From positions 4,034,001 through 4,098,000 of the forward strand of contig JAQFVV010000013.1 of NCBI GenBank assembly GCA_028023455.1: 64,000 nt of DNA, written 5' to 3'. Every line of letters starts with the position of its first letter. Positions within the stretch are counted from its first letter, which is position 1. Shown one piece after another: positions 1 through 12,099 of the stretch. A program made the translations under genes and the position numbers. This DNA comes from Epiperipatus broadwayi (lineage: Eukaryota; Onychophora; Udeonychophora; Euonychophora; Peripatidae). The notes beneath the pieces are model-generated. The model was not told the DNA's origin, did not search any database, and was given only the letters and a program-made list of their open reading frames with translations.

Positions 1-3000
1 AATTTTATTTCAATGCTTTATTTTACTTTTCCAATGATCCAGGCAGGCAAAACACATATTTCGTAGTACTTTTATGCACATTTAACTGTTTAGTTCCATA
101 AGTATTCTTGTCCATTGTCTCTCCCTGATGCTATGCTTGGGCTGGGTGAGAAAATAATTTATGCATGTCTCAGATAATGTTGTTGGTTCGTGATTAGACT
201 CAATAATAGGTGAAGAGGGCAGAGGTCATAGTATTCTTGATTTAATATCTCACGTATGGGTGGCCTCGAGGTACTTTCGCCTAGAATTCGAACTGAGTTA
301 AACCAACATACATCATCTGACTGGCACAATATATATATATTCAGTGAATAGCTATGTATTTTACTAACCTAATAGTGAAAGTATTTCACAATCTTAAAAT
401 TTAAAAAACTAAATTGTTATTTAATATTTAATACATATCAACAGTCAGTGTTTTATTTCCAAAAACATTGCAAATATAGAAATCATGCAATATATATATA
501 TATATATCTGGAATGTAAGTTTTTAGATTCAATACCTTAAAATTAAAAATAGACACAAAATTCTTATAAAAATAAGTTTGATTTGTAAACCAATAAAATA
601 AACACAGTTTAATCATATATTTTAGAAAAATTCATTTAAAATTCCTGATGAACAGAGAAAAGGAAGTAGACTAGATCAAGTCACTACTGTCAAAAAATAT
701 TCAAGTAACTGAATGAAATTAGTGGTATTTCAAATTAAATTTCATAAAAGATCAAAAGGCATTTCACTTTCAAGAATAAAATATTTTTCCATCAATTGTT
801 TAAACTTTCTTACATTTGACAGAAAAGCTTTAAAGATTTTCTAATATATGAATCAATTTGCCAAGTCAAAGAATAACACTGCAAAAGGTTGAGGTAACAG
901 ATTATCATAATAATCTTTCAAAGGTTATAAACTTGAGATAATAATGACAGAATAGCAGAAAATTCTACAATATAAATAACACACACATATATACATATTC
1001 CAGCATGTGTTACCTTCTTAACTTTTTTTGACATGTTGACTTAAAGAATTGTTGCAGCACTTCTTTTTGGGGAAAAAAATGTTGAAATTTAAAGTTAATG
1101 ATGAAAATATCTCATAAGTCATACAAACTATCTAACAGATACATCATATTAAGCAATTAAGAATATACAAAATTTATAGGATAGCCGAGTCCACTAATTG
1201 TTTAAAGAAATTACTATAATGTTCACCCAATACAGTTATAATTGAAGCTCTTTTCAAGCTAAAACATTCCAATCCTTGGTTTAATTTTGAAGTATATGCC
1301 AGTTAGAAAATTGAGACAGTGACCACTCACTGAAAAGATCAAAAAAGCTGTAAGTATCAGAAAATCTTTAACCAATTAAAAAATACAAAAAAAAGTACTT
1401 GAAATAGCAATGAAATACTATAATATGCATAATGCTTTCTTCTTAATACATACATTGAACATATCAAGAATTGTTAATTTCATAAGTGTTTAAATGAAAA
1501 GTTTAATGTATTATAGAAATTTAAATGAGATGGTATAAATTCTTTGTGAAAAATATTAGGATATATACTATGTTACAACAAGAGTAAAATTTAAGCAGCA
1601 AATGTTTTTACAGTATTCTAATTTCAAATACATTCGTGTATACTGCATATTGATCCATTAGTCTGTTTATATGACAATTTGCAATACTATCTTTTAACAT
1701 TTTCTGCAACAATTTTCTTATAAACGTCAATACCTTATGTATTTATAGATTTATATTTTATTCTCAGTAGTATCTTCACAATGAAAGTGACTTGTTTAAA
1801 GCATTGATCATCAAACTTTGTCAAAGCATGGAATCCTTAAGATTATCATTTTTTCATGGAATATCATCCCAAGAAAAAAAAATGCTAAAAAATCAATGAA
1901 AATATATCAATATTGTGTGCAATTTATGTGAATAATGCAGAGAAAAACATTAATTTCATTATATTTTTCCTTTATTGATTAATTTTAATACAAGTTAATA
2001 AAATTAATTATCAATTTATCATCTTACATATATGTTTAATGGCTGGGATGAGCTTCCAATTTATTAACCCAAGCATGATGTCTGAAAGCTCATTTTTATA
2101 TTCTGCAACCGTCTAATTCTTGATTTTGCTTTCACTGCTACATAGATTGAAAATGATTTTCCACAAATTGTGATGGAAAGAATTAGGAACTTTATTGCTT
2201 TGTTAGAAATTTTTGATATTTAGTGTGAATTCGAACAAAAATCAACAAGTTATTCTTGTAGTTATTTAATTTTTAATGTTAAATCTGTTAAGATATCAAT
2301 TAATTGCTCTCTTTTTTAATTAGAAAATGATCTGATTTATTGTAATTTTGAAATGGATTTTAAATCCAATCATATGAATCTCTTTTATTGAATATTCACT
2401 GATTTTTTTTTTCAACTGGGAAATGTATTCTAATAAGAAATTTTTTAATATTTTTTTATATATATTTAATTTTTTAATATTGTTATTCAAATTTTAATAT
2501 ATTATCGGAAAAAAAACTATTCAGTTTCTTAAAACATTATGCATTATTCTTTATATATATATATGATGTCCATACACCTAATTTTAAAAGTTTTGTTAAT
2601 TTTAATAATATACATCTTAAGTTCTTGAAGAAATGCATTAACTTCATTTAAAATTAGAAGTATATCTGAACAAATAGGACATCAAATGCAATCACATTAT
2701 CTAATTCTGGAATATAATTATGTTTGTATGTTCATTTAAAGAAATTCTTCATTTTTTAACTAAAAAAATCGAACCATTACATTTCTGCATGTAAAAACAA
2801 AATGTAATTATTGCTAGATATTTCGTTATATAACAAAATAGATAATCTTGAATTTAATTATTTGGAATTGATGAAATTTAAATTTATCCAAAATATTTTT
2901 ATATGTTTTCATGTACTCAAAGCAATAAAGACAGTTATGGGAATATGATAAGTACTTTTATAATTATTCATGAAACTGCCCTTTTGTTTGGGTCCAATAA

Positions 3001-3029
3001 GAATTTTATTCCATTTATATAAATATGAA
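1..3029. other. AT-rich non-coding stretch, no gene seen
   Basis: Very AT-rich sequence with frequent stops in all frames and no recognisable domain. It holds short (TA)n runs near 332-341 and 484-508 and many poly-A/T tracts. A slightly GC-richer patch at about 120-310 contains a B-box-like motif (minus strand, about 283-297) without a convincing A box at tRNA spacing, so no SINE is called. Confidence 0.6.
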
Positions 3030-3690
3030 AATTATATGATCTAAGAGTATTTAGCATACCTATCAGGTAGCGATACTGTAAATAATAAAATTACATACTA
3101 GTTAAAAAATAAATATTTATTCAACAATAACAGTAATAGTAAAAAGAATAAGAAATTGATAGTCCATTAAATCAAACATCTCTCATTATTCTTGATGGCA
3201 TTTAACTTTTCACACACAGAGTAAAATTAAATACATATTTTGTAATTCCAATTTCACAATCTGTTTAAACACAAATGTGCTTACTTTAATTATATAATAA
3301 ATATAGCTTTTAAAAACAATTCTCTAGAAATATGATATGTCTTTATCTGACAAAGCACTTATTTCAATTTACAAATGAGGTTTTGATAATCTTAATGCAG
3401 CTACTAACAACACTGCGATCAGATTAATCCTCAGTTAATTACTACTTTCCTGGTAACAATTTTACAAGGCAGCAAGCACATTCATTGTTATTAGACTGCA
3501 AAGTTTTTTACTATTCATTTAATTGTATGTAAATGATTTAGTTACAGACAAATTTTATTCAATTTGATTTGCAATCTTAGCAAAGTATATAATTTTTCTG
3601 AAGTAGTTCAATGAAAGAATTAAATATTGAACTAATCTGTACTTATTTACAAAATAATAAATAATCTTTATTTACAATATATATCTTGCA
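3030..3690 (-). repeat. 3' LTR of the 3.0-8.3 kb gypsy element
   Basis: Aligns along its length with 7596-8286, for example CTAAGAGTATTTAGCATA here against CTAAGGGTATTTAACATA there. On the element strand it starts TGCAAGATATATATTG directly after the polypurine tract. That fixes its inner edge at 3690. The outer edge near 3030 is where similarity fades. Confidence 0.85.
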
Positions 3691-3706
3691 TTTCCACTCT
3701 TCACCC
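3691..3706 (-). other. Polypurine tract of the gypsy element
   Basis: On the minus strand this reads GGGTGAAGAGTGGAAA, an unbroken purine run apart from one T, immediately followed by the TG that opens the 3' LTR. Its position is as expected for the plus-strand DNA primer of an LTR retrotransposon. Confidence 0.75.
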
Positions 3707-3949
3707 TATTCTATAAATATTGATCTCAATGACATATGTAGTCCTTAAGCTTAGCAAGTGGTCTACTTATACTTGCAGTTTTGGGATCTTTCTTCCTCCC
3801 CTATTGAAATAGTTATATTCTGCTCTTCATCATATTCAATCTTTTCTTTTTGATCATTTATATGTTCTTGATCACTGTCACTTTTTCTGATAAGCTGACA
3901 AAGTATATTTTCCCTATTTCTTCCATTGACACATTATTATCATAAACAT

Positions 3950-5163
3950 CTAATGATGGCTCATTAAAATAAGGATATATACGATAGATTGTCCAACTTG
4001 GAATTGGAAAGTCCCAGGATTCATTCTGGGCCTTGAACTTCTTATATATTCCTGAGCAATAAAGCCATATGCCTTTTTACATCTTTTCATTTCTCTTCCA
4101 TTTTCTAATTTCACCGGTCATAATTGTTTAATTTTGATACAGTTCTCAATACTACACCTGGCATCCATTTTCTTTTGAGCATATTGGATATTCATAAGCT
4201 TCCTCCAATTTTGAATTTCTCATATTCAAAACTATTATCTTATCCATAGTGACTGGCATAACTTAGTGAGATGAGTACAAAATGAATGGCATAGTAATAA
4301 CTCTGCTAGAATTTTTTCAATTGTTGTACTGGAAGTAAAAAAAATACATTCTTAAGCCCATTTTTTTTTAATGTATTTTAAATGTTGAACTGCTTTATTT
4401 GACATTCATTTACTCTCAGGCAGATAAGGTGGAGTAAGAATATGCTTAATCCATTTATACTGTAAGTAATCCTCAAATTTCTGCACAGTGAAGCCAATTA
4501 GTTATCCATTACTATTATCTCTAGATAATTATGTGTAAAAAAAAGTTCTTGCACTTTTATGATACATTTTGCACTTGTGTTTTTCAATATTCTATATTCA
4601 GCCCAACAAGAGAATGATTTAACTAATATAAAAATTATATATCTGTGTATAGGTCCTGGGTAATCTAAATGAAGAAAGTTTTAAGAGATCATGGACTTAC
4701 TCCCAGTTTCAAGTTGTTTAGGTGACAATTTGACAGTTTATTGGCAAACTACATTTTTTTTACCACCTGCTCTAGGTCAACATTTAGATTTGCACAAGAA
4801 AACATATGCTTGGGCCAAAGCTTTCATACACAAGATTCCAGAATGACCTTGATGAGGAAGACCAACATGTGTTCCCTACTTTTTGGAAGTGTGAATACAT
4901 GGATCTGTTATTTGCACACATCTGTTCCAAACTAAAAGACTACTTTTTACAATTCAAATAGGTTTTATTCCTCCCATAAGATGAGTTTTAAGCCAACCAT
5001 ATTTTATCCATTTCATTAATTGGATATATCTGTTGCCCTGTCTAATCAACTTAGCTATAACTGAACTATTAAGTGCCATAGAGTCTAAAATAATATAATT
5101 AAATTTTTCTAACATCATAATCCTTTTTCTTAATGTCAGGTAGCCATTATAAAGTATCAGCAT
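3950..5163 (-). pseudogene. gypsy integrase relic
   Basis: Minus-strand translation in shifting frames gives the region that links RNase H to integrase (YIQLMKWIKYGWLKTHLM, about 5040-4980). A zinc-finger-like stretch follows (GTHVGLPHQGHSGILCMKAW near 4860-4800), matching the HxGxxRMKALAR-type block of gypsy integrases. Next is a core-domain remnant ending in YLPESK..SNKAVQHLK near 4430-4380, which corresponds to the Y.P.SNG.AER.VQ block around the catalytic glutamate. The glutamate block is altered and many stops intervene. The C-terminal tail runs towards 3720. Non-functional; it would have inserted the element cDNA. Confidence 0.75.
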
Positions 5164-5179
5164 TTCTAATTTGGGTTCC

Positions 5180-5560
5180 TGACTTATAAACTAGTTCATA
5201 ATCATAGCTTGATAAAATATTGATTCAGGGTAACATGCATTGGCTTACATATTCAGGAGTTTTTTTCCCAGTGCCAAATATTCCTATAAGCAGATGATAT
5301 GTGCAGATTTGACATTTTTATCCATAGATGTCCTGGTAGAATTTCTTAATGATGAAAATAACTGCTAACACTTATTTGTTAATCTGTCTCTAATTTTTTT
5401 CAGTTACTGACAATAATCTTGAGGCATGAGCTGTTGGATGTTTGTCACAATAACATTAATGGCAAATGACAACTTCCACAATATATTCCAATACATCTGT
5501 TATAATTATAATATCTAGATTACTATGAGTATATCAACACTTTATCAAATGTTAAAAGAT
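5180..5560 (-). pseudogene. gypsy RNase H relic
   Basis: Minus-strand reading recovers HPTAHASRLLSVTEKN, then a stretch equivalent to KKFHQYLYG, then a TDH-type motif degraded to TYH. It ends with SSYDYELVYKSGTQIRNADT, the conserved end of Ty3/gypsy RNase H (YEIEYRKGTxNxNADALSR). The domain follows RT and precedes integrase as in intact elements. At least three in-frame stops are present. Confidence 0.75.
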
Positions 5561-5689
5561 CTTTGGCTTTTTGAAAAGCTAAGTACTGTTTTCTGGTCTA
5601 TATCCACCAGTTTCTTTCTAGAAGTTGTTACAGCACTGATAATAAATGTGACTTGCTTTTTAAAAACTTCATAAAAGTTTAACATTCCT

Positions 5690-6358
5690 AGAAAAGACTA
5701 ATTTTCTTTTATGTTTCTTGATCTTTCAGCATTTTTTAATGCCATCACTTTGTCTGGATTAGGATACCTTTCATTTACATTTATAATATAACTGAGAAAC
5801 TATTTCCTTCGGAGACTAGATGCATTTGTCAATATTTATCATAGCTCTTACATTTTTCAACTTTGAACAAACTGTGTCTATATGATTTGTAACTGACTTT
5901 GTCTTAGCAATAACCAAAATATCATTGAAATAAGAGATAATGCCATGCATAGAATGAAAAAGGGTGTCCATTTTACCTGGAAAATATTCAGCACTAGTGT
6001 AATATCATATGGAAATTTATTACACTTATACAGATTGTTATGTATAGTCAGTATTAACATTTCTGCTGTTTTTTTTCAAGAATGGAAATCAGCTGGAATG
6101 CAACTTTAAGGTCTATCTGCAAATATGTAGCTTTACTTGGAACAAGATAAAAACCTTTATTGACATTTATTTAATGTAACCCAATAATCTCCACACAATC
6201 TCAGGCTTCGTCTGGTTTCAATATAGTAAATACTACTGTAGCCCAAGATGAATCTTCTCTTGGTATTAAAATATCTTTTGAAATCATATCATCAAGTATT
6301 TTCTCAGCTTTCTCTCTCAAAACTAATGGAACTTTGTGAGGTTTACAAATATTAGGTT
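5690..6358 (-). pseudogene. gypsy reverse transcriptase relic
   Basis: The N-terminal finger block KPHKVPLVLREKAEKILDD followed by DSSWATVVFTILKPDEA (about 6345-6210) matches the KARPVPYALKEKVEKELDRL...SEWATPIVVVPKPDG region of gypsy RTs. FPYDITLVLNIFQ (about 6045-5985) is the FPFGI.SAP.IFQ block. In a neighbouring frame, GIISYFNDILVIAKTKS (about 5945-5895) is the active-site block, where YxDD reads Y-F-N-D, so the first catalytic aspartate is replaced. Frameshifts and stops break the rest. Confidence 0.82.
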
Positions 6359-6367
6359 CATCCTTTA

Positions 6368-6800
6368 TCAATTCCATACTGCCATGTTCTTAACTCTGCT
6401 GATTTGGTCTTGAACAACCCAGAATGTCTCTTCTGCATTAGTTTCCATTTGAACTCCCTTTATCATGCTTATGTAGATTACTAAAGGTCGAAACCAGTTC
6501 ATCCCCAGTAACAGATTAAAATTTTTATTAACTACATATAATGTGAGAAATTTTTCCTTTGAATTTAATTTTACTGATACTATTATTTTCTCATGCATAT
6601 TGATTCCTGATTAATATCTGTAGCAATAATGTCCATATTCATGAATGTAGAACTTTCACTATACTTTTCCTGATTTTTAATTAGTTCGTATAAGATGTCA
6701 ATGATATGCCTGCTCCACTGCCCATCTCCATTGTAATATTTTGGCCATAAATATCCACATCCAGTAGTATGTGGTCCATTTTAGCACCATTAAACTTCTT
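6368..6800 (-). pseudogene. gypsy aspartic protease relic
   Basis: The open frame at 6598-6368 contains NFNLLLGMNWFRPL, the LLGRDWL block that closes retropepsin domains in Ty3/gypsy Pol. Upstream, about 6750-6690, the active-site region reads ITMEMGSGAGISLTSYT; in active enzymes this is L(D)(S/T)GA, so the catalytic aspartate position appears to be glycine. A Met/stop-rich gap separates the two parts. It lies between the gag knuckle and RT, as expected. Confidence 0.7.
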
Positions 6801-6839
6801 TATGTTGACCCTTTATTAACAATTGCTTTTCCAGATTTG

Positions 6840-7440
6840 TAATATGTCTGCTTATTTTTAACACTACTCCTTTAAAACAACAGATGGTTGCTAAATATCC
6901 TTTTTCATATGTTTGAAGTCTTTTCTTTCTCTACTGGTATTTGAGGCATTATTTCTTGTTCTTTAAACTATAAGAAATTTTTTCTGCTGTGGAAATACAA
7001 ATTCTGAAGTGCTATTCTGCATGGTTTCTTGTGCAATGAATTTTTCCATGCCCTGTTATATAATTGAGGTCAAGTATACTCATCAATACTTTCTTAAAAT
7101 TAGAGTCATCATGCCAGGGCAAGAATCCACTAAATTGCGTAATGCTAAATCATAGCGAACATATTTTTTGTGAAATAGTTGTTTTCTATTATGCAATCTC
7201 AGACATGCTATCCATTTTCATATTCCTAGAGTAAAATATTCATTCAATTTCTCAATAACTTTCTGTTATGGAAATTCCTCCAGTCTTTTAGTGTTCATTA
7301 ATTTATTCACCAGCTGTATTATTTCCTGCCTGAGAACCATAAAAGTGTAGACACTTTCAAATGCTTTTCATCTATCTTGTTTATGAGCATAAAATATTCC
7401 ACATGTTCCACATAATTCTTCCATGAAGCAGCATTACTTA
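6840..7440 (-). pseudogene. gypsy gag relic with zinc-knuckle remnant
   Basis: Translation of the minus strand gives a capsid-like stretch with blocks recalling SDKSYEQLVEKLTEHFSPKP and the following helices of Ty3/gypsy Gag (here LEEFP..KVIEKLNEYFTLG, about 7285-7235). Near 6930-6890, YEKGYLATICCFK is a decayed CCHC knuckle (CxxCGKxGHLAxxCR): two cysteines are lost. In-frame stops are scattered through it. It occupies the position directly inside the 5' LTR. Confidence 0.6.
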
Positions 7441-7595
7441 TGTCAAATTCTCAAATACTACTATTTAGTAGTACCAATTTACTATACTTGTACTTTATTA
7501 ACAATTCATTGCTTATACACAGGCCGTCATAAGTTGTTAACTGCAGCGATTCTATTTATATACAGGTCCTTTATAGGTCATCAATTGCAGGCATT

Positions 7596-8286
7596 GTGCT
7601 ATGCTCTAAGGGTATTTAACATACTAGTCAAGCAAGACAATAAACTTATACATTAGTTAAATAAATATTTATTTAACAAAAATAATAATAAGAAATTGAT
7701 ATTCCATTAAATCAAGTCTATACCATTATTCTCAAGTAGTGTTTAATTTCTCACACAGAAAGAGTAAAAATTAAATACACATTTTGTATTTTCAATTTCA
7801 CAATCTCTTTAAGCAGAGAAGTAATTACTTTAATTATATAAATAAATATAACTTTTGAAAGTAAATGTTCTCTAGCAATATATGCCTTTATCTGACCATG
7901 CACTTATTTCTATTTACAAATGAGGTACTTTGAAAGTTTCATTTTGTATGCTTGCCTATCACACACCATTTAGGCATTTTATTAGTCTTAATGCAGTTAA
8001 CTTCTTGCTGCAATCAGGTTAATCCTCAATTAATTATTATTTTACCAATAAATATTTTTTACAAGGCAGCAATTACATTCATTGTTGTTAGATATGGTGT
8101 TTTTTTTTACTGTTCATCTAAATATAGGTAAACAATTTTTTACATACAAATTTTATTCAATTTGATTTGCAATCTCAGTGCCACAAGAAGTTTTTCTAGA
8201 ATAGTTTAATGAAGATAATTAAATATTGAAATAATCTGAATGCATTTACAAAATAAATAATCTTTATTTGCAATATATATCTTATA
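7596..8286 (-). repeat. 5' LTR of the 3.0-8.3 kb gypsy element
   Basis: Homologous to 3030-3690 over its whole length, with indels and point changes. The opening TGCAAG of the 3' LTR is TATAAG here, and the probable closing CA lies at 7596-7597 on the minus strand. Divergence between the two LTRs could be used to date the insertion. Confidence 0.82.
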
Positions 8287-10271
8287 CATATAGACATTCC
8301 AATAAACAAAAATCCCAAGTTATTTCATGTCCATTCATGTATTTATTAATAAGCTCAAATTTTTTTCCTCTGGTAGTTTTCTCAAAAAGTTTGAAAAAAA
8401 GCATGTCTTCTTGGACTAAAAACATAATGGATCAATACTACCAAATAAACAAACCAGAAACAATAGCAGATTCTTCCAATTGCATTGTAAAATGAAAATG
8501 AGAAGACATTTGTTTAGATATTAATTCACCTTTATAAAATCCTTTTATGTCCTTGATGTTCAGAGCCTGTTTTATTTTCTATTTCACTTTCCCGTTGCTT
8601 TTATTTATCGAAAAATTTAAATAATTATATTTTTTGATTTTTCAGTTTTCTTCCGAAATATCTTTTTTTGTGGGTTGTTCCTTGTCTTTAAATTTTCAGG
8701 TTAGTCTGCTCTTTCCTCGTCGATAAAATTTTAATTTTTTTTTTTTTTGTTTTAAAAGTTATTACAAATTAAACCATACAAAGTTAATTTAAAATTTAGA
8801 CAAATAATAAATATAAAGCTCAATTATAGATTAAAATAATCATGACTGATTTGTGTTGACATAAATGTAGTCTTATCAAGTTCTCAAATCTATGCTAAAC
8901 ATTTTTCTACTAATAATACATAAATGTCAGCACAGGAAGATAAAATAGTCAAGTTGGATGATTATTTTAATTGTTCTATGGAAGCAAATTGTATTATCTC
9001 AAGTTGTGTACCACACATCTTTTGAAAATCAATCATTTTACATGACCAAATTTTTAAATATCAAATGTTGAGCTCTTTTCATATAGTTAAGTAATACTCG
9101 AACACTCGAAATATGCAAGTTGATATGAAAAGGTATAAAAAATCAAAACTTTTATTTATTTACTAGTGCAAAGCCAGCTTTTGGTGAATTCTCACCAGTA
9201 TCATAATGCAGAATAAAACCTCGCAGTTGAGAGTCTGAATATATACTGATTGAGAAATATATAATGTAAGTGAACTTACAAATACTACCACCTGCACTAA
9301 GTACACTATACTAAGAACCACTTGTTAAACAATTGCTTCTCTTTTCAAACCCAAACTGCACAATTATTTTTTTTTTTTTATAAAGAAAGTAAATTTCAAG
9401 TTGCAAAAAATACATATATATAGATAAATATAAATTCAAGTTTAAAAAAAATACTAACCAACATTATGATGAACATAAATAAAATAACAAGATACTGACC
9501 TAATGTCAAGATATTGCTAAGCAACCAGACTTGGAATGAAAAGATAATCCAATAAATATTTATTTTAAAACTTACATTGATGTACAATTACCAATAATAG
9601 ACAAGCGCAAGCATAGAATCAAAATATTGAAGTTTAATGGTAAGAATAAACAGTAATTTACTTCATCATCAATATAAACAAAATGAAATACCTCCAAGAT
9701 ATGGAACAAAGAATGATTTGAGCTAATTGTTAAAAAAAATTCAAATTTATATCAAATATCACAAGAGTAAATAACCGCTAACATCAGCAAGGACAGTTTT
9801 TGCATTTCCTATCATAAAAACAACCCTAGAAAAACTACACATACTAAGAGGGTACTGCAATGTGGTTTGGCTAAAAGACCTATGCCATAGGAGGCCAAAT
9901 GCCAGTTCTTCAAGCCCATAGAAGCATTATGATGTGTAAGATGCCTTTTTTTATTAAATGTTGGTCGATGATGATGATCTTCAGTGGATCTCCTGTGTCT
10001 TCTTCAAAGGAAATGAACCAGTCAGCACTGATGATCTATGATACCGAAATGCACATCAATTAAATTTATGGACAGTACACTGCCCGAGAGTGCTTTCCAG
10101 ACTCAGAAATTGATTTTTTTTTTTATTCAATTGATTTGTATTTTTATTTTATTTGTTATTTATCATCTTATTTTTACTTTTCATATTTTTTTCCCTTCAT
10201 TTTTACATTTGGAAGCTTATATTTCAGAAAACAGGAAAGTTCAATTGAAGTATAGAAAGAGGAAGAGTTAG
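8287..10271. other. AT-rich stretch without a recognisable gene
   Basis: No domain was recognised on either strand. Several poly-T and poly-A runs occur (for example near 8738-8750 and 9366-9380). A hammerhead-like core, CTGATGA followed by GAAA 11 bases later, lies at about 10028-10050, but no stem pairs convincingly; it is discussed under findings. Confidence 0.5.
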
Positions 10272-12099
10272 ATTTCGTAAACATTTCATTGTATTAAATA
10301 AAATTTAGATCTGGGCAACCCTCTAGTAGCTTGACATCACCTGACTGAATGTGGAGTAAGGTAAAATATTGTTAAAAGCATACAGTAGTGACAGAATGGA
10401 GTTTTCATTATTTGTTAAATGTTTTACTAACACTCGTTATATATTCATTTATCTGTGTACATGACTAACTTCCTTGAGTAGATGGTCTCTCTTACCAATA
10501 TTATGGAATCAGATATATGTATAGGAGGGAATCCTCTCCTCCAAAAAGTAGGGTGATACTCAGCATGAATCAGACAGCAAACATTATAATATGACTGTAC
10601 ATAAGAATAATTAGTAAGTCAGATTTGCAATCTTATAAATTTTTTTATTATTATTTTAAACGTTTGTAAATAAAGATTGCCAAGGTATGGATTTCTATCA
10701 TGGGATTTAAGGATCAGGATATTAATTGCATTTAACTCTTAAAGTGATAGAAAACCATCCTTGACTCATATTATTATATATGTAAATATTGTTAAGGTAA
10801 CTTCATTACTTAATAAATGTTATTAAGTTTGTTTCAATCCATTTGGTCTCTGTCTTGTTTCCATTGTTGTGCATTCGTTGTGCATTCATACATTTTAATG
10901 TGTATGCTAAATTCCAATACACGCACACCTTTATATGTATACTGATATTGGAAATATTCTGGAAAAGTGCTGTAATTGATCCTCACTTATATAGAGGCAC
11001 AGTAGTCATTGATCTGAGTTGGTCCATCCCTGAAGAGAGTCAGGTATGAATTCTCCCTGAGTTTAAATACTGAGGCATAATGGAACCAGAAAGGGGATGA
11101 GATAAGAATGAACTAGCCCAAATTATATCTAGATTTAATGTGTGAATAAAGAGTTAGCCCATTGGAGGTGGATGTGATCATGGGTTAAGTATTTCATCGT
11201 GTTCTTGCCAGCATCTTTAGCCAAAGATCCTAGGTCTGACTGTAATTAGATGCATTTACTTATTTTGTGAGAACAACCAGTTTGTTATATCTGATGCCTA
11301 ACTTTAGGGGCTCAAAACAATGAGCTTACAGGGATGTTAACTTTAGAACTTAAAAAAAAAATCTATATATATATATATAAAAAAAATTGTTGTTTTGGAA
11401 TGGTCATTCATTTTCAAACCATAACCACCATGGACTTACTTGAACAAAGAACCAATATGTTTAACCACAATGATAATGTATAAATGAGACTATTTTTCCC
11501 TTTTGAACATGCACATTAAAAGAAAATGACATTAAAAGTGGTGAATGCACAATGGTGATGAAAATGTCATGATAATCAGAGATGAATAACTGAATGACTA
11601 ATTGACTAATAAATCGCGTTTAAAATAGGTGAGTCAGGCAAGTAAAATGCAGACTTAAGTATAGGCAATAAAACATGCATCCACACACACAAAAAAGGAA
11701 AAAATCATGAATAAACGTGAAAAGGCTTGGGCGGCAAGAAACTCTATGGTATACTATCTTTACATATATAAGCAAATAAAAACTTTATAACCATATACAT
11801 TAAACAAGTTGATGCTAACAAGGAGTGGAAGAAAATTAATGAGAATGGATGAGAAAATTTCACAAGAAACTATAAATAGTAGTAGTAATGAGTTGGAATG
11901 CTCTACTTCTAAAAGTTGAGAATTTGCATTGGTACATTTACCTGGGGGTCCATAACAGAAAATTATCACTCTCCACAGGTATCAATGGTGATCCAAACAG
12001 CATCTCAAATCCATGATACATGCCAGTAAAACAAATCAAGTGCCCAGGATCAAAGTAGCACAGTCTACAGGAGATGTAATGAGTATGGAATAAATATTC
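10272..12099. other. Possible degraded LTR or retroelement leader, no gene
   Basis: The stretch from about 10400 to 11070 has LTR-like composition: AATAAA-type signals near 10665 and 10810, a TATATA-like box near 10985, and a moderately GC-richer end. It sits 5' of the gag-like relic at 12.1 kb. I found no second copy in the window, so an LTR is only a suggestion. Confidence 0.25.

Larger units (their letters stand above)
3030..8286 (-). mobile_element. Ty3/gypsy LTR retrotransposon, near full length, inactive
   Basis: A two-LTR retrotransposon read on the minus strand. The LTR pair (7596-8286 and 3030-3690) is alignable throughout but clearly diverged, so the insertion is old. Between them, in the Ty3/gypsy order, are relics of gag with a CCHC-like knuckle, protease, reverse transcriptase, RNase H and integrase. 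A polypurine tract abuts the 3' LTR, which begins with TG. Wording of the RT, RNase H and integrase resembles the metazoan K02A2.6-like gypsy group; this is from family memory, not a search. Every domain carries stops or frameshifts, and catalytic positions in protease and RT are substituted, so it cannot be autonomous. The total of about 5.3 kb is normal for the family. I could not identify a clear target-site duplication, and the outer LTR edges are uncertain by 5-10 bases. Confidence 0.88.

Noticed and set aside
283-345. B-box-like TTCGAA motif suggesting a tRNA or SINE
   Set aside because: No A box at proper spacing and no cloverleaf.
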